Source: Alicyclobacillus_A sp963788285 (GTDB taxonomy: Bacteria > Bacillota > Bacilli > Alicyclobacillales > Alicyclobacillaceae). From it: DNA of 64,000 nt. Under the pieces are notes generated by a model that was given only the letters and a program-made list of their open reading frames with translations, was not told where the DNA came from and did no database searches. This document shows, in pieces, positions 36,125 to 44,198 of the stretch (position 1 is its first letter; each line of letters opens with the position of its first letter). Location of the stretch: NCBI GenBank assembly GCA_963788285.1, contig CAWBGB010000012.1, positions 186,001 through 250,000 on the forward strand, written 5' to 3'. A program made the translations under genes and the position numbers.

Positions 36125-36478
36125 TTACTTCACGACAAATCCGACACCGACGAGAATGATGACCACGCCCAGCCAGCGCATCAACGATACGTGCTCGTGG
36201 AACACGACGATGGCCACAATCACAGCCACCACGTATGTTAATGCCTGCAAGGGGTACACCAGGCTAAGCGGCATCTTTGACAACAAGTACACAGAGATAA
36301 CCGTTGCAACGACGTACAGGCAAATTCCCGCAATGATCCACGGCGAAAACATCGCCAGCAGCAAACTGCCGAGCCCGTTCACGGCACCGTGTTTGGCGAT
36401 GCCGATTTTCCACAGCGTCTGCCCGGATACTAATAGCAAGACGTTTACGAGCAGCAGCGTAAAGTTCAACACACTCAT
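36125..36478 (-). CDS. small four-helix membrane protein, EamA/SMR-like
   Basis: 117 residues with four predicted membrane helices and the pattern YLLSKMPLSLVYPLQALTYV followed by VFHEHVSLMRWLGVVIILVGVGFVV, typical of EamA/SMR half-transporters, including ArnE/ArnF-like undecaprenyl-phosphate-sugar flippases. The gene starts right after a GT2 glycosyltransferase (1 bp between stop and start). That pairing suggests it flips the lipid-linked sugar made by its neighbour; this is inference. A drug-efflux role cannot be excluded. Confidence 0.8.
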   Translation of the reverse strand: MSVLNFTLLLVNVLLLVSGQTLWKIGIAKHGAVNGLGSLLLAMFSPWIIAGICLYVVATVISVYLLSKMPLSLVYPLQALTYVVAVIVAIVVFHEHVSLMRWLGVVIILVGVGFVVK

Positions 36479-36479
36479 G

Positions 36480-37397
36480 TCATCGGCCCGCCTTATTCAA
36501 CATTAATTGGTACATATCTTTGTGCTGTTTGACGATGGTATCCAATATAAAGCCGCACGTCAGCGACGTCGTGGAAAGCATCACAAAACCGACCGCCAGG
36601 ACCGCGGAAGGGAGTTTGGAAATCAGCCCAGTGGCCAGGTACTCGCTGATCACTGGAATGCCAACCAGCAAACCAAGAATCAGGAAAACAACGGCACAGA
36701 AGCTGAAAAACGCCAGTGGCTTGTAATCTTTGAAGATGCGAAACACCGTTTTGAGGACGCGCACCCCGTCACTGACGGTATTCAGTTTAGAGAAACTCCC
36801 TTCCGGCCTATCCCGGTATTCAATTGGAATCTCGACAATCGCGAATTTCTTGTCCAGCGCGTGTAATGTCATTTCCGTCTCAATTTCAAACCCTTCGCTG
36901 GCGACAGGCATGTTCTTCACAAACCGGCGATTGAACACCCGGTACCCTGTCATGATGTCCTGCAAGTCGGAGCGAAATAACCGGTTGATCAGCGTCTTGA
37001 CCAGTTGATTGCCCAAGTTGTGAAACGGACGCTTGTTCTCCTTTGAATAGGAGCCATTGGAGTGCCTGTCGCCAATCGCCATGTCCGCTTCACCTTCGAC
37101 CACGGGCCGTATGAGAGCATGGACAAACTCGGCCGGATAGGTGTCGTCACCGTCAGTCATCACGTAGATGTCGGCATCAATGTCGCGAAACATGGATCGG
37201 ACCACATTTCCCTTTCCCTGCCGACGCTCCTTGCGCACGACGGCCCCGGCAGCCGCGGCAATTTCCGCCGTTCGGTCCTTCGAATTGTTGTCGTATACAT
37301 AAATCGTGGCTTCGGGCAGCTCCGCCTGAAAGTCCTTTACAACTTTTTCAATTGTCGCTTCTTCGTTATAACATGGGATCAATACAGCGATTCTCAC
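36480..37397 (-). CDS. GT2 glycosyltransferase, polyprenyl-phosphate sugar synthase-like
   Basis: 305 residues. The GT-A domain (1-225) carries IAVLIPCYNEEATIEKVV, YVYDNNSKDRTAEIA, a DGDDTYPAEFVH metal motif, GDRHSNGSYSKENKRPFHNLGNQLV and DIMTGYRVFNRRFV. Two C-terminal membrane helices (about 232-255, 265-290) and the DTIVKQHKDMYQLM tail resemble CsbB/ArnC/dolichyl-phosphate-mannose-synthase-type proteins that charge undecaprenyl phosphate with a sugar. GTG 37397 is preferred, about 11 bp after GGAGG; GTG 37415 would lie inside the ribosome-binding site. Context: with the EamA/SMR-like gene and two decayed GT-C genes it forms the remains of a three-step glycosylation module. Confidence 0.88.
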   Translation of the reverse strand: MRIAVLIPCYNEEATIEKVVKDFQAELPEATIYVYDNNSKDRTAEIAAAAGAVVRKERRQGKGNVVRSMFRDIDADIYVMTDGDDTYPAEFVHALIRPVVEGEADMAIGDRHSNGSYSKENKRPFHNLGNQLVKTLINRLFRSDLQDIMTGYRVFNRRFVKNMPVASEGFEIETEMTLHALDKKFAIVEIPIEYRDRPEGSFSKLNTVSDGVRVLKTVFRIFKDYKPLAFFSFCAVVFLILGLLVGIPVISEYLATGLISKLPSAVLAVGFVMLSTTSLTCGFILDTIVKQHKDMYQLMLNKAGR

Positions 37398-37543
37398 TTG
37401 ATGATAAGCCTCCACACTTCGACATTCCGTTCAACAGATTAGCACAAGCGGCGTCGGATGCAAACCATAGGGTCCTGCAGGCCGCTTGTGCTGCCTCACT
37501 GAATTCGAATGGGAGGCTGTAATCTATGGTTACTTGCTTCAGC

Positions 37544-37587
37544 GAATTGCAAAACACAAGCAACATCTAGTCGTGCTAAACCACTCT
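37544..37587. repeat. diverged direct repeat, copy A
   Basis: This 44-bp stretch matches 38885-38928 at 34 positions in the same orientation. Read on the minus strand copy B gives VVQRDEMALAFCKS in an open frame while copy A gives the same peptide with two stop codons, so copy A looks like a decayed copy of a coding fragment. Confidence 0.6.
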
Positions 37588-37599
37588 GACGGAATTTTA

Positions 37600-38793
37600 A
37601 TTGTCACGATAACCATTCTGAAATGACGGCAGCATGTGGACAGTTGTTGTCCGAATAACCCTACCCCGATAAACATCACGGGCAACTCGTAATGTGGAAG
37701 GGGAATGAACGGGAGTTGCAACAAGACAAGAACCGCCTTGACGGTGGTAAACCAGCGCACGGCAGTGCACCGAAGACCGAATGAGAGCCCCAGAACGTCG
37801 ACGACAATCCACAACCGTGCAGATTTGCCCACCATTGCAGCGGCTCCGTTTTCGGATACCACGGCTGACCGATCATTTGGGCCAGTTTATCCACGGTGTA
37901 CCACTTCAACTAGTCAAGTGGGTGTTACGAAAACCCCTGAACGATGTTGTGCACGGCGAGTGCTTCGTGTTGCTGTGCTGTCAGCCCGCGAATATCCGTT
38001 GAATACGGAGCCCAACTCGGAACACTTCCGTACAACAAGGGGTTTCCTGCGTCGTCGCTCGTCAGAATGAGCCTGTGAAACGAATTCCAGTTGCGGATCT
38101 ATCACGGGACTAGACAGATGAGAAATCCAACGCACGACGCACCAAAGTAGGCCACGGCGTGCCTCGGGTGAAGTCGCGCTCGTCGCTACTGCCACCACAG
38201 ATAGGCGGCGATGATAGCCAGGATGGGCATCGAGGTGGGCCGCACCAGCGTACATGCGCCGAGACAAACACCGGCCAATGCCAGCTCACGGACGTAGGAC
38301 GTTCTGCCGCTCGGATGACCAACCACATGAACAGCCACGGCAAGCACGTATACAACGACTCCGTCAAAATGGTGGTGGAAGCATGGGCCTGTGGCAAGTA
38401 AACAGTCCACAACAGAGCGCCCATCCCCGCCCAAAGTGGTGGGCGTACTCGCCGAGCCACAGCGTACACAACCAGCGTTCCAATGACCGACAATATCCCG
38501 TGCACGAGTACAATGAAGCGCAGTCCAGGAAGTCCAGACTGCCCGAATCCAACAATCCACCGAGAGCCTGCAATCCACTTGCACGCCGCGAGAAAGAGCG
38601 GGTACCCGGGCATCACCTGAGCGCTTAGATACATCGACTTATACGACGGCACGTGCCGTTGCAGCAGCACATCCACCGCATGGTTGTAGTGAATCATGTT
38701 CCCTGTGAGCGGAACGTAGGTCGACTTGTGAAATTCCCAGCCCTGAACCGCACACCTCACAATGACGAGAAGCAACTGACGAGCAACTCCCAC
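37600..38793 (-). pseudogene. decayed GT-C (ArnT/PMT-like) membrane glycosyltransferase
   Basis: Recognisable pieces lie in order over several frames: an N-terminal membrane part (MIHYNHAVDVLLQ, YLSAQVMPGYPLFLAACKW, VVYAVARRVRPPLWAGMGALLWTVYLPQAHASTTILTESLYTCLPWLF), then in another frame ELALAGVCLGACTLVRPTSMP, then NPLLYGSVPSWAPYSTDIRG-like sequence and a C-terminal IPLPHYELPVMFIGVGL. These match the layout of undecaprenyl-phosphate-sugar-dependent GT-C enzymes. At least three frame changes and several stops show it is dead. It lies on the strand of the GT2 gene and upstream of it. Confidence 0.75.
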
Positions 38794-38884
38794 CGAAAAG
38801 AACCGTTCTCACGGTGAACCATTCTCAAAAACCATGTGAACACTATCTGTCTCCTCGTTGTTCCTGAGAATACACAATCTATCA

Positions 38885-38928
38885 GATTTGCAAAACGCAA
38901 GTGCCATCTCATCGCGCTGAACCACGCT
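38885..38928. repeat. diverged direct repeat, copy B
   Basis: Partner of 37544-37587 (34 of 44 identical). Copy B lies in a 67-codon minus-strand open frame (38809-39012) that I cannot assign. The two copies bracket the decayed GT-C gene. Confidence 0.6.
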
Positions 38929-38992
38929 CGTGAAATGTTGCAAATCGCACAATCCTATCGTAGTGTACTTATGGAACTGGCTGACAAGTAAG

Positions 38993-39637
38993 TCAATGGA
39001 CGTGCGCTTCACCCGTCAAAACGGAGGTCCAGGATTCCAAGGCTTCTCGAAGGACGAAGTACACAATCCCAAGTGCGGCGACAGCGTCCATCCACCACCA
39101 CCCAAACGCCCATTGCACGGCCAGTCCGGCCAAGAGCGTCCATGCCATGTAGGCACAGGTCATACTGCACGCTGCGTCCCCAAGTAGTGCGTGGCTGTGT
39201 AGTTGCACGCCCAACCTATGCTTGAGATATGCCAGCCAGGGAGTGAGCAGGCTCGAAACCGCGGCAACAACCACGCCAACGGTACTGACTTCAACCGGGG
39301 TCTTCGCCGCCAATTGCTGTCCGGATTTAAACGAAATGTACGCTGCCAACAACAACAGACACGAGCCCACGGTTCCCGTTGCAATCCGCTCCACCATTTG
39401 AGACAACTGATCCCTGCCAGTCCAGTATTCTGTCATGAGGCGTAGCAGCAACACAACCCCAGACAGCAGTTCTATTGCACTGTCCACGCTAAAAGCGGAC
39501 ATTGCCAGACTGCCCTCTGACACTGCAGCGATGGCGGACAGAACCGTCTCCGTCACAATCCACAGGAAAGACCACGTTTCGACTTGAAGGGCAAGTTTTA
39601 ATGGCCGCTTGCGACGGGCGGCGACGCGTTCTTCCAT
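38993..39637 (-). CDS. cation diffusion facilitator (CDF)-like membrane protein
   Basis: 214 residues, about five or six membrane helices. SAFSVDSAIELLSGVVLLLRLM resembles CDF helix 2 and HALLGDAACSMTCAYM with WWMDAVAALGIVYFVLREALES resembles helices 5-6, including the acidic metal-site positions. The C-terminal cytosolic metal-binding domain of CDF proteins is missing; the protein stops after the membrane part with EAHVH. Its start overlaps the stop of the upstream 151-residue gene (TGATG), so the pair is co-translated. Substrate unknown. Confidence 0.75.
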   Translation of the reverse strand: MEERVAARRKRPLKLALQVETWSFLWIVTETVLSAIAAVSEGSLAMSAFSVDSAIELLSGVVLLLRLMTEYWTGRDQLSQMVERIATGTVGSCLLLLAAYISFKSGQQLAAKTPVEVSTVGVVVAAVSSLLTPWLAYLKHRLGVQLHSHALLGDAACSMTCAYMAWTLLAGLAVQWAFGWWWMDAVAALGIVYFVLREALESWTSVLTGEAHVH

Positions 39638-40092
39638 CAGTTTGCGTCTCCTTGTTGAGATGGTGGGGCCTGCTCTACGAATAAAGTCTGCAGAAGACTG
39701 GACAGGATTTCGCCGAACGAATCCTGAACCTTATCGCCCAGCACCACGCCCCCATAATCCAACGCCTCTTGAATCGGACTGTGCATCCTGTCCACTTTCG
39801 CATTGAGCTGATCCATCACGTCTACGCTCGCGGCCTTCGGTTGCGGTTGAGCCGTCGCTTGTGCCCCATCTGAAACGTGTCCAGTTGGCGCTGCGGTAGG
39901 TGTGGACACGGGCACCTGTGTGCTCACTGCCATCTGTCTGTCTCCATTGTTGTAGTTTCCGGAAAGCGCACTGACAGCGGCTGCAAGTGCGGAGAGTGCT
40001 GCCGCGCAAGATCCGACCAACATGACCGTAAACATTGTGGCTGCCAACCCCCGTTTGATGTATTGCGAAAGGCGCTCCAATCCGTTACTCAT
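39637..40092 (-). CDS. hypothetical membrane-anchored protein (151 aa)
   Basis: One hydrophobic segment at residues 17-43 (LAATMFTVMLVGSCAAALSA region), then a Ser/Thr/Pro/Ala-rich stretch (about 55-90) that looks disordered and exported, and a C-terminal helical part (DVMDQLNAKVDRMHSPIQEALDYGG onward). I recognise no family. It is coupled to the CDF-like gene. Possibly a signal-anchored extracytoplasmic accessory protein. Confidence 0.6.
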   Translation of the reverse strand: MSNGLERLSQYIKRGLAATMFTVMLVGSCAAALSALAAAVSALSGNYNNGDRQMAVSTQVPVSTPTAAPTGHVSDGAQATAQPQPKAASVDVMDQLNAKVDRMHSPIQEALDYGGVVLGDKVQDSFGEILSSLLQTLFVEQAPPSQQGDAN

Positions 40093-40436
40093 CTCTTCAT
40101 CCCTCGCCCTGTACCTTCATCGGTTTGAGAGATGTATATGCGGACAATACCGACATTATCACTTTGATCCAATAGTTTTGCGGATCGCTAGATAGAGTTG
40201 GAAACGGCGTGAAGATGAAGGGTGAAGCAGGAAATTCTTGAGCGTGAGCAGAACTCTCGTACGAAAATTTTAGAGAAAGCGGGTATCTGTATGGCTGATA
40301 GTTGGCTGCCTGTGACGAACATAGCATCCTCGGACACAAAGGAGCGTCACATCCAACCCTGCTACGTCTTCGACAGCCGTACCAACCCGTGACACTGCGT
40401 TTTCGGAGGCTCTGTTTGGAAGCTTTGAGCAACAGT
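40093..40436. other. 344-bp stretch without a supported gene
   Basis: It contains the divergent upstream regions of the 151-residue gene (minus) and the decayed lytic transglycosylase (plus). Plus frames here are open but show no ribosome-binding site or recognisable protein; they may be the eroded N-terminus of the transglycosylase. Confidence 0.4.
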
Positions 40437-40945
40437 GGATTGCTCTCCGTCGTCAGCGCGTTGCCAATGCCGGGGGCTAACGAAGGTGTAACTCCGACAA
40501 AGATACTCTGTGGTCCCCGCTTGCGACCAGTGGGATGGGGGATGGAACCAGACTCTCTGGCATCGACCCTCGCCGTCCTCCAATGGCTGGAGGCCGCAGA
40601 GCAAGCCGATTCACCTGCGGATTTCGATTATCAACACGCCTCAGTCTGTGGAAACGAGCAGTGGGGGAAACGTTTAGGATGTGATTAACAAGGCGGTGAA
40701 GCGAGCCGCCAACAAATACGGAGTACCAGATTTCATCATCCGCAGCGTTATTGCGCAGAGGCGCACAGCAGCGCCGGCGACATCGGACTGATGCAGCTCA
40801 TGCCGAGGCACTGGGCGTGAATCCATGAGATCCGGCGCAAAACATCGATGGTGGAACGCCATACCTCGTCCCATTTGCTGTCCGATTTCCACGGTGACGT
40901 CAACCTGGCTCTGGCTTGTCTATGGGTCTACAATGAGGAGGAACA
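40437..40945 (+). pseudogene. decayed lytic transglycosylase (SLT domain)
   Basis: Pieces of a soluble lytic transglycosylase can be read in order across frames: DSPADFD before the domain, INKAVKRAANKYGVPDFIIRSVI, then HSSAGDIGLMQLMP (the catalytic-domain signature), DPAQNIDGGTPYL and HLLSDFHGDVNLALA. Each join needs a frame change and several stops intervene. The intact enzyme would cleave peptidoglycan glycan strands. The 3' end runs into the start of the next pseudogene. Confidence 0.85.
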
Positions 40946-40947
40946 GA

Positions 40948-42245
40948 ATGCATTCGCTATCCCAATCTTACACAGAGTCCGCCAACAGGAGAGACCTGCG
41001 CGCCAAGGCCCCAAACATTACTGTGGCCGTGGGTCTGCGCCTGTTTGCATTATGGCGCTACGGATTGAGTCTAAACCTTCACAGCGACGATGCTGGGTAC
41101 ACGGAGAGCGCGATTCGATTGTTGGAGTATGGCCGACCCACGTACCATAGCTAGAACGAGCATACGGTCCATATGATGCCAGGTATATCCTTGCTTCTCG
41201 CCGCTATCTTCGCGGTGTTCGGTTGGCACAGCGTGGGGCTCTACGCGGCGAAAGTTGTGATGATCCTCATTGGTGTCACCGGCATCTATGCGACGTACGT
41301 GTTCGGTAAAGAGATCTGGAATCCCTGGGCAGGCATCATCGCGGCTGCCTGCGCGGCGGTGTACGTTCCCGAAATTCTAACGGATAACCTGCTGTTAACG
41401 GAACCGCCGTTTATGGCAAGCTTTATGTTCTTGCTGTACTTTTCGGTGCGCCACGCGCGTACCCGGACGTGGGCCGCTTTTGCAGGTATGGTCGCCAGCT
41501 ACGTGATAGCCCTGATGTTTCGCCCCACAGTGGCCGTATTTCCAGTGGTCATTGTGCTCTATCACCTGCTCAAGCGGTACCCGTTTCGGTCACTCATGGT
41601 TCGATCCGCGCTGTGGGTACTCATCATCTGCGCCGTCCTGTGTCCCTGGTGATTCGAAACTACCAGGATTATCACAAGTTCATTCCACTCACCGCCGGCA
41701 CCGGCGACCCGCTGCTGTTAGGCACATACCAGGGCGAAGGATATCCCAACCTGGTGTCAGAACCACAAGTGATTGCAAACATCAAGGCGGCACACCCGAA
41801 CATCTCCGCGTATGACTTGTCCATGTATGAACAAGCGGTAGCGAAATCGAGGATGGCCGAGTGGTGGCATGACAATCGGTGGTCTATGTTGAAAAGTTAT
41901 GTCTATTTGAAACCGCAAATATTATGGAATGACACATTTTACTGGATCAAGATTTTCGGCGTGCAGATGCAGACCGTCCACACCTGGCAACCGCGATTCG
42001 TAACCATCGGTTTTTGGGGTTATCTTATTGGACTGGTGTTACTGTGGAAAAACAAGCGCGACCTCCTGTTCGTGTGGGCTACGCTCTTGTACTACACCGT
42101 GCTATACAGCTTCTACTTTGTGTTTGATCGCTACACGGAACCCTTGCTGCCGCTGGTATTCCTAGGCGCCGGAATAGGGCTCACCGCGGTGGTTCAGACC
42201 ATCGCCAGGCTGCGCACGTCGCGCGTGCGGGAAAGCGCCTCTTGA
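40948..42245 (+). pseudogene. GT-C membrane glycosyltransferase with an amber stop and a frameshift
   Basis: AGGAGG sits 6 bp before ATG 40948. The frame has LHSDDAGYTESAIRLLEYGRPTY (catalytic-loop-like acidic pair), meets TAG at 41152-41154, then continues in the same frame with MMPGISLLLAAIFAVFGW and six or so membrane helices (TYVFGKEIWNPWAGIIAAACAAVY, LLTEPPFMASFMFLLYF). It ends at TGA about 41650, where one missing G would restore CPWVIRNYQ; the next frame then runs to 42245 (DPLLLGTYQGEGYPN, FYFVFDRYTEPLLPLVFLGAGIGL). Only these two lesions separate it from a full protein of about 430 residues. Same family as 37600-38793, opposite strand. Confidence 0.85.
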
Positions 42246-42303
42246 CCTGCGCGCACGGGTCGTGAGAGGCCTAGTTGCACAAGGTTGTAACGTGAACCTC
42301 ACG

Positions 42304-43338
42304 TTAGTGCGGAACGGGGGGTTCCGCCTCAGCCATGGCTGGATGGAGAGCCAAGTTCAGTCCCCGCGCGACGACGTCGGCCACGTCGTCCACAAACTCG
42401 TCGATTTCCTTCGGGGTTACCATCAGGTTGTTCCCGAGGGGATCCAACACCTCTCGAATCATCTGCCATTTTTCCGTGCCCTCAAATTGATCAAACAGTT
42501 GACTTGCGCTGTTGTTTGGAACAGACGTCTTCAACTGCCCGAGAACGAGTTCCATGGCGTCGTTCGCGATGGTTGCCGCGTCAACCACCGTGGGCACTCC
42601 GACCGCGTAAACTTTACAACCAAGCGTATCCTCGTCCAGAGCCTTGCGCTTGTTACCTACGCCAGCGCCCGGAGAAATCCCTGTATCGGCAAGCTGGATG
42701 GTGGAATTGACGCGCGATAGAGACCTCGACGCCAACGCGTCAATGGCAATAACGACATCCGGTTTGACGTGTTCAACGGTGCCTTTGACAATTTCACTGG
42801 TCTCAATGCCTGTGATGCCGAGCACGCCGGGTGACAGGGCGGCGACGGTGCGGTAGCCCTGTTGTTTCAATTCAGGCATGTATGGGAACAAGTGTCGCGT
42901 CACAAACAACCGCTCAACCACCTTTGGTCCAAGCGCGTCCGGGGTGACGTGTTCGTTGCCCAGTCCAATCACAAGAACGGATGCATGGCGAGGCAAGTCC
43001 AGCAGATTGCCAAATTCAATTTCCAGTTGGTCTACGACCCTGTCTTGTAGGCGCGGATCGCGATGACGCAACCCTGGGACCTCCAGCGTAATGTACTGGC
43101 CACGCTTTTTCCCAATGGCCTTTTCACCGGCTGCGCTCGTCACCTTGATTCGCGAAACGGTAATCCCATCCAATGCTTCTTTCTGTTCGACAACCCCGGG
43201 AATCTTCGTCTGCATCCGCTTCGCCAGTTCATGTCTTTCGAGTGCCAGGTCGGTTCGCGGACTATACACAAAGTCTATTCCAACATCGTCCTCGCGTGGC
43301 CGGGCTCGGTAGAGTCTGCGCCAGTCGTCAATGCTCAT
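42304..43338 (-). CDS. gpr: germination protease GPR
   Basis: Cleaves alpha/beta SASPs in the first minutes of spore germination. 344 residues. Motifs include RTDLALERHELA near the N-terminus (the propeptide removed for activation lies ahead of it), VLVIGLGNEHVTPDALGPKVV, LSPGVLGITGIETSEIVKG, VVIAIDALASRSLSRVNSTIQLADTGISPGAGVGNKR and VPTVVDAATI. In B. subtilis gpr is followed by spoIIP; here the next DNA is the accessory block. A substrate, an alpha/beta SASP, is encoded only about 500 bp upstream. Confidence 0.97.
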   Translation of the reverse strand: MSIDDWRRLYRARPREDDVGIDFVYSPRTDLALERHELAKRMQTKIPGVVEQKEALDGITVSRIKVTSAAGEKAIGKKRGQYITLEVPGLRHRDPRLQDRVVDQLEIEFGNLLDLPRHASVLVIGLGNEHVTPDALGPKVVERLFVTRHLFPYMPELKQQGYRTVAALSPGVLGITGIETSEIVKGTVEHVKPDVVIAIDALASRSLSRVNSTIQLADTGISPGAGVGNKRKALDEDTLGCKVYAVGVPTVVDAATIANDAMELVLGQLKTSVPNNSASQLFDQFEGTEKWQMIREVLDPLGNNLMVTPKEIDEFVDDVADVVARGLNLALHPAMAEAEPPVPH

Positions 43339-43455
43339 CTGATGCCCCCCGTTCGTTTCCTGCGACTTTGTTTTGCTCTATATGTAGACTGCGCTGAACC
43401 AAAATCCATATACCTTCCGTACGCGTGCTGCCATGCAATAAGGCGCCACAGGATA

Positions 43456-43485
43456 TTGCGGTTGAGCGCTCAACTGTGCTAAACT
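43456..43485 (+). promoter_or_regulatory. rpsT promoter with a 14-bp palindrome in the spacer
   Basis: -35 TTGCGG (43456-43461), spacer 18 bp, -10 TAAACT (43480-43485). GTTGAGCGCTCAAC (43461-43474), a perfect palindrome, fills most of the spacer and could be an operator. Confidence 0.5.
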
Positions 43486-43529
43486 CTTCTTTGTCTGTAA
43501 TCGCTGGGGATTGTCAAGGAGGTGAGACT

Positions 43530-43802
43530 GTGCCAAACATTAAGTCAGCAGAAAAGCGTGTTCGCATCAGTACCAAGAGGACGTTGCACAACACGTCACT
43601 GAAGTCTGCACTGCGAACCACCATCAAGAAGTTTGAGACCGCGTTGGCGCAGAGCGAAATCGAACAAGCTCGCCTTGCTTTGAGAATAGCTACGCGTGCG
43701 CTGGATAAAGCAGCGACGAAGGGTATCATCCACCGCAACACGGCTAGCCGCAAGAAATCCCGTTTGACCAAACGTTTTAATGCGGTGGCAAACCAGGGAT
43801 AA
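43530..43802 (+). CDS. rpsT: 30S ribosomal protein S20
   Basis: 90-residue basic protein: PNIKSAEKRVRISTKRTLHN, MKS-type central helices (SALRTTIKKFETALAQ), ARLALRIATRALDKAATKGIIHRNTASRKKSRLTKRFN. GTG 43530 is fixed by AAGGAGGTGA. It lies between gpr and holA on the opposite strand, as in Bacillus. Confidence 0.97.
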   Translation: MPNIKSAEKRVRISTKRTLHNTSLKSALRTTIKKFETALAQSEIEQARLALRIATRALDKAATKGIIHRNTASRKKSRLTKRFNAVANQG

Positions 43803-43816
43803 TCATCGACCGAACA

Positions 43817-43847
43817 CAAAAAACGGCCCACGAGGGTCGTTTTTTTG
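43817..43847. terminator. bidirectional terminator between rpsT and the SASP gene
   Basis: Stem AACGGCCC/GGGTCGTT with one G-T pair, an A run on the left and seven T on the right, 20 bp after rpsT and 25 bp after the SASP stop. Confidence 0.85.
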
Positions 43848-43871
43848 TGCCATTTACGGGGTGCTCGATAT

Positions 43872-44156
43872 CTATTTTACCAATTCCTGCTTTGCAATTT
43901 CAATGAGCCGTTTGACCATGGGCCCTCCGATATGCCCACCAATGGTCCCCGCATCCCGAGCTTTCATGTCTCCATTGTCGCCCGTTTTGTACGGAATTCC
44001 CACGGACTTTGCCGCTACACGTGCTGAATTTTCCACTCGCCCACGAGAAGCAGCGGCGGTATCGTTCAGCTTTTCGACAACCACACTCTGCTTCAGACGT
44101 TCCAGGGCCTCGCGCGCTTCTGGGACAAGCAAACGACGCTTTCGGCGTCTCGCCAT
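43872..44156 (-). CDS. alpha/beta-type small acid-soluble spore protein, variant
   Basis: Spore DNA-binding protein, 94 residues. The N-terminus MARRRKRRLLVPEAREALERLK and C-terminus DAGTIGGHIGGPMVKRLIEIAKQEL match the two conserved SASP blocks (the GG-MVKRLI motif is diagnostic). The middle (GIPYKTGDNGDMKARDAG) is longer than in Bacillus SspA-E, and I do not see the usual IASEFGV-like GPR cleavage site; DTAAASRGR or ENSARVA occupy that place. ATG 44156 follows GGAGGTG by 7 bp. GPR and this SASP lie side by side, with rpsT between. Confidence 0.85.
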   Translation of the reverse strand: MARRRKRRLLVPEAREALERLKQSVVVEKLNDTAAASRGRVENSARVAAKSVGIPYKTGDNGDMKARDAGTIGGHIGGPMVKRLIEIAKQELVK

Positions 44157-44198
44157 GGACGACACCTCCTGTAGCCAGTAGAATACCCTGCAAGCTGG

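Noticed and set aside
41152..41154. Amber codon in the GT-C gene considered as a recoded (pyrrolysine-like) stop
   Set aside because: A frameshift follows 500 bp later in the same gene and no recoding signal is seen, so simple decay explains both.
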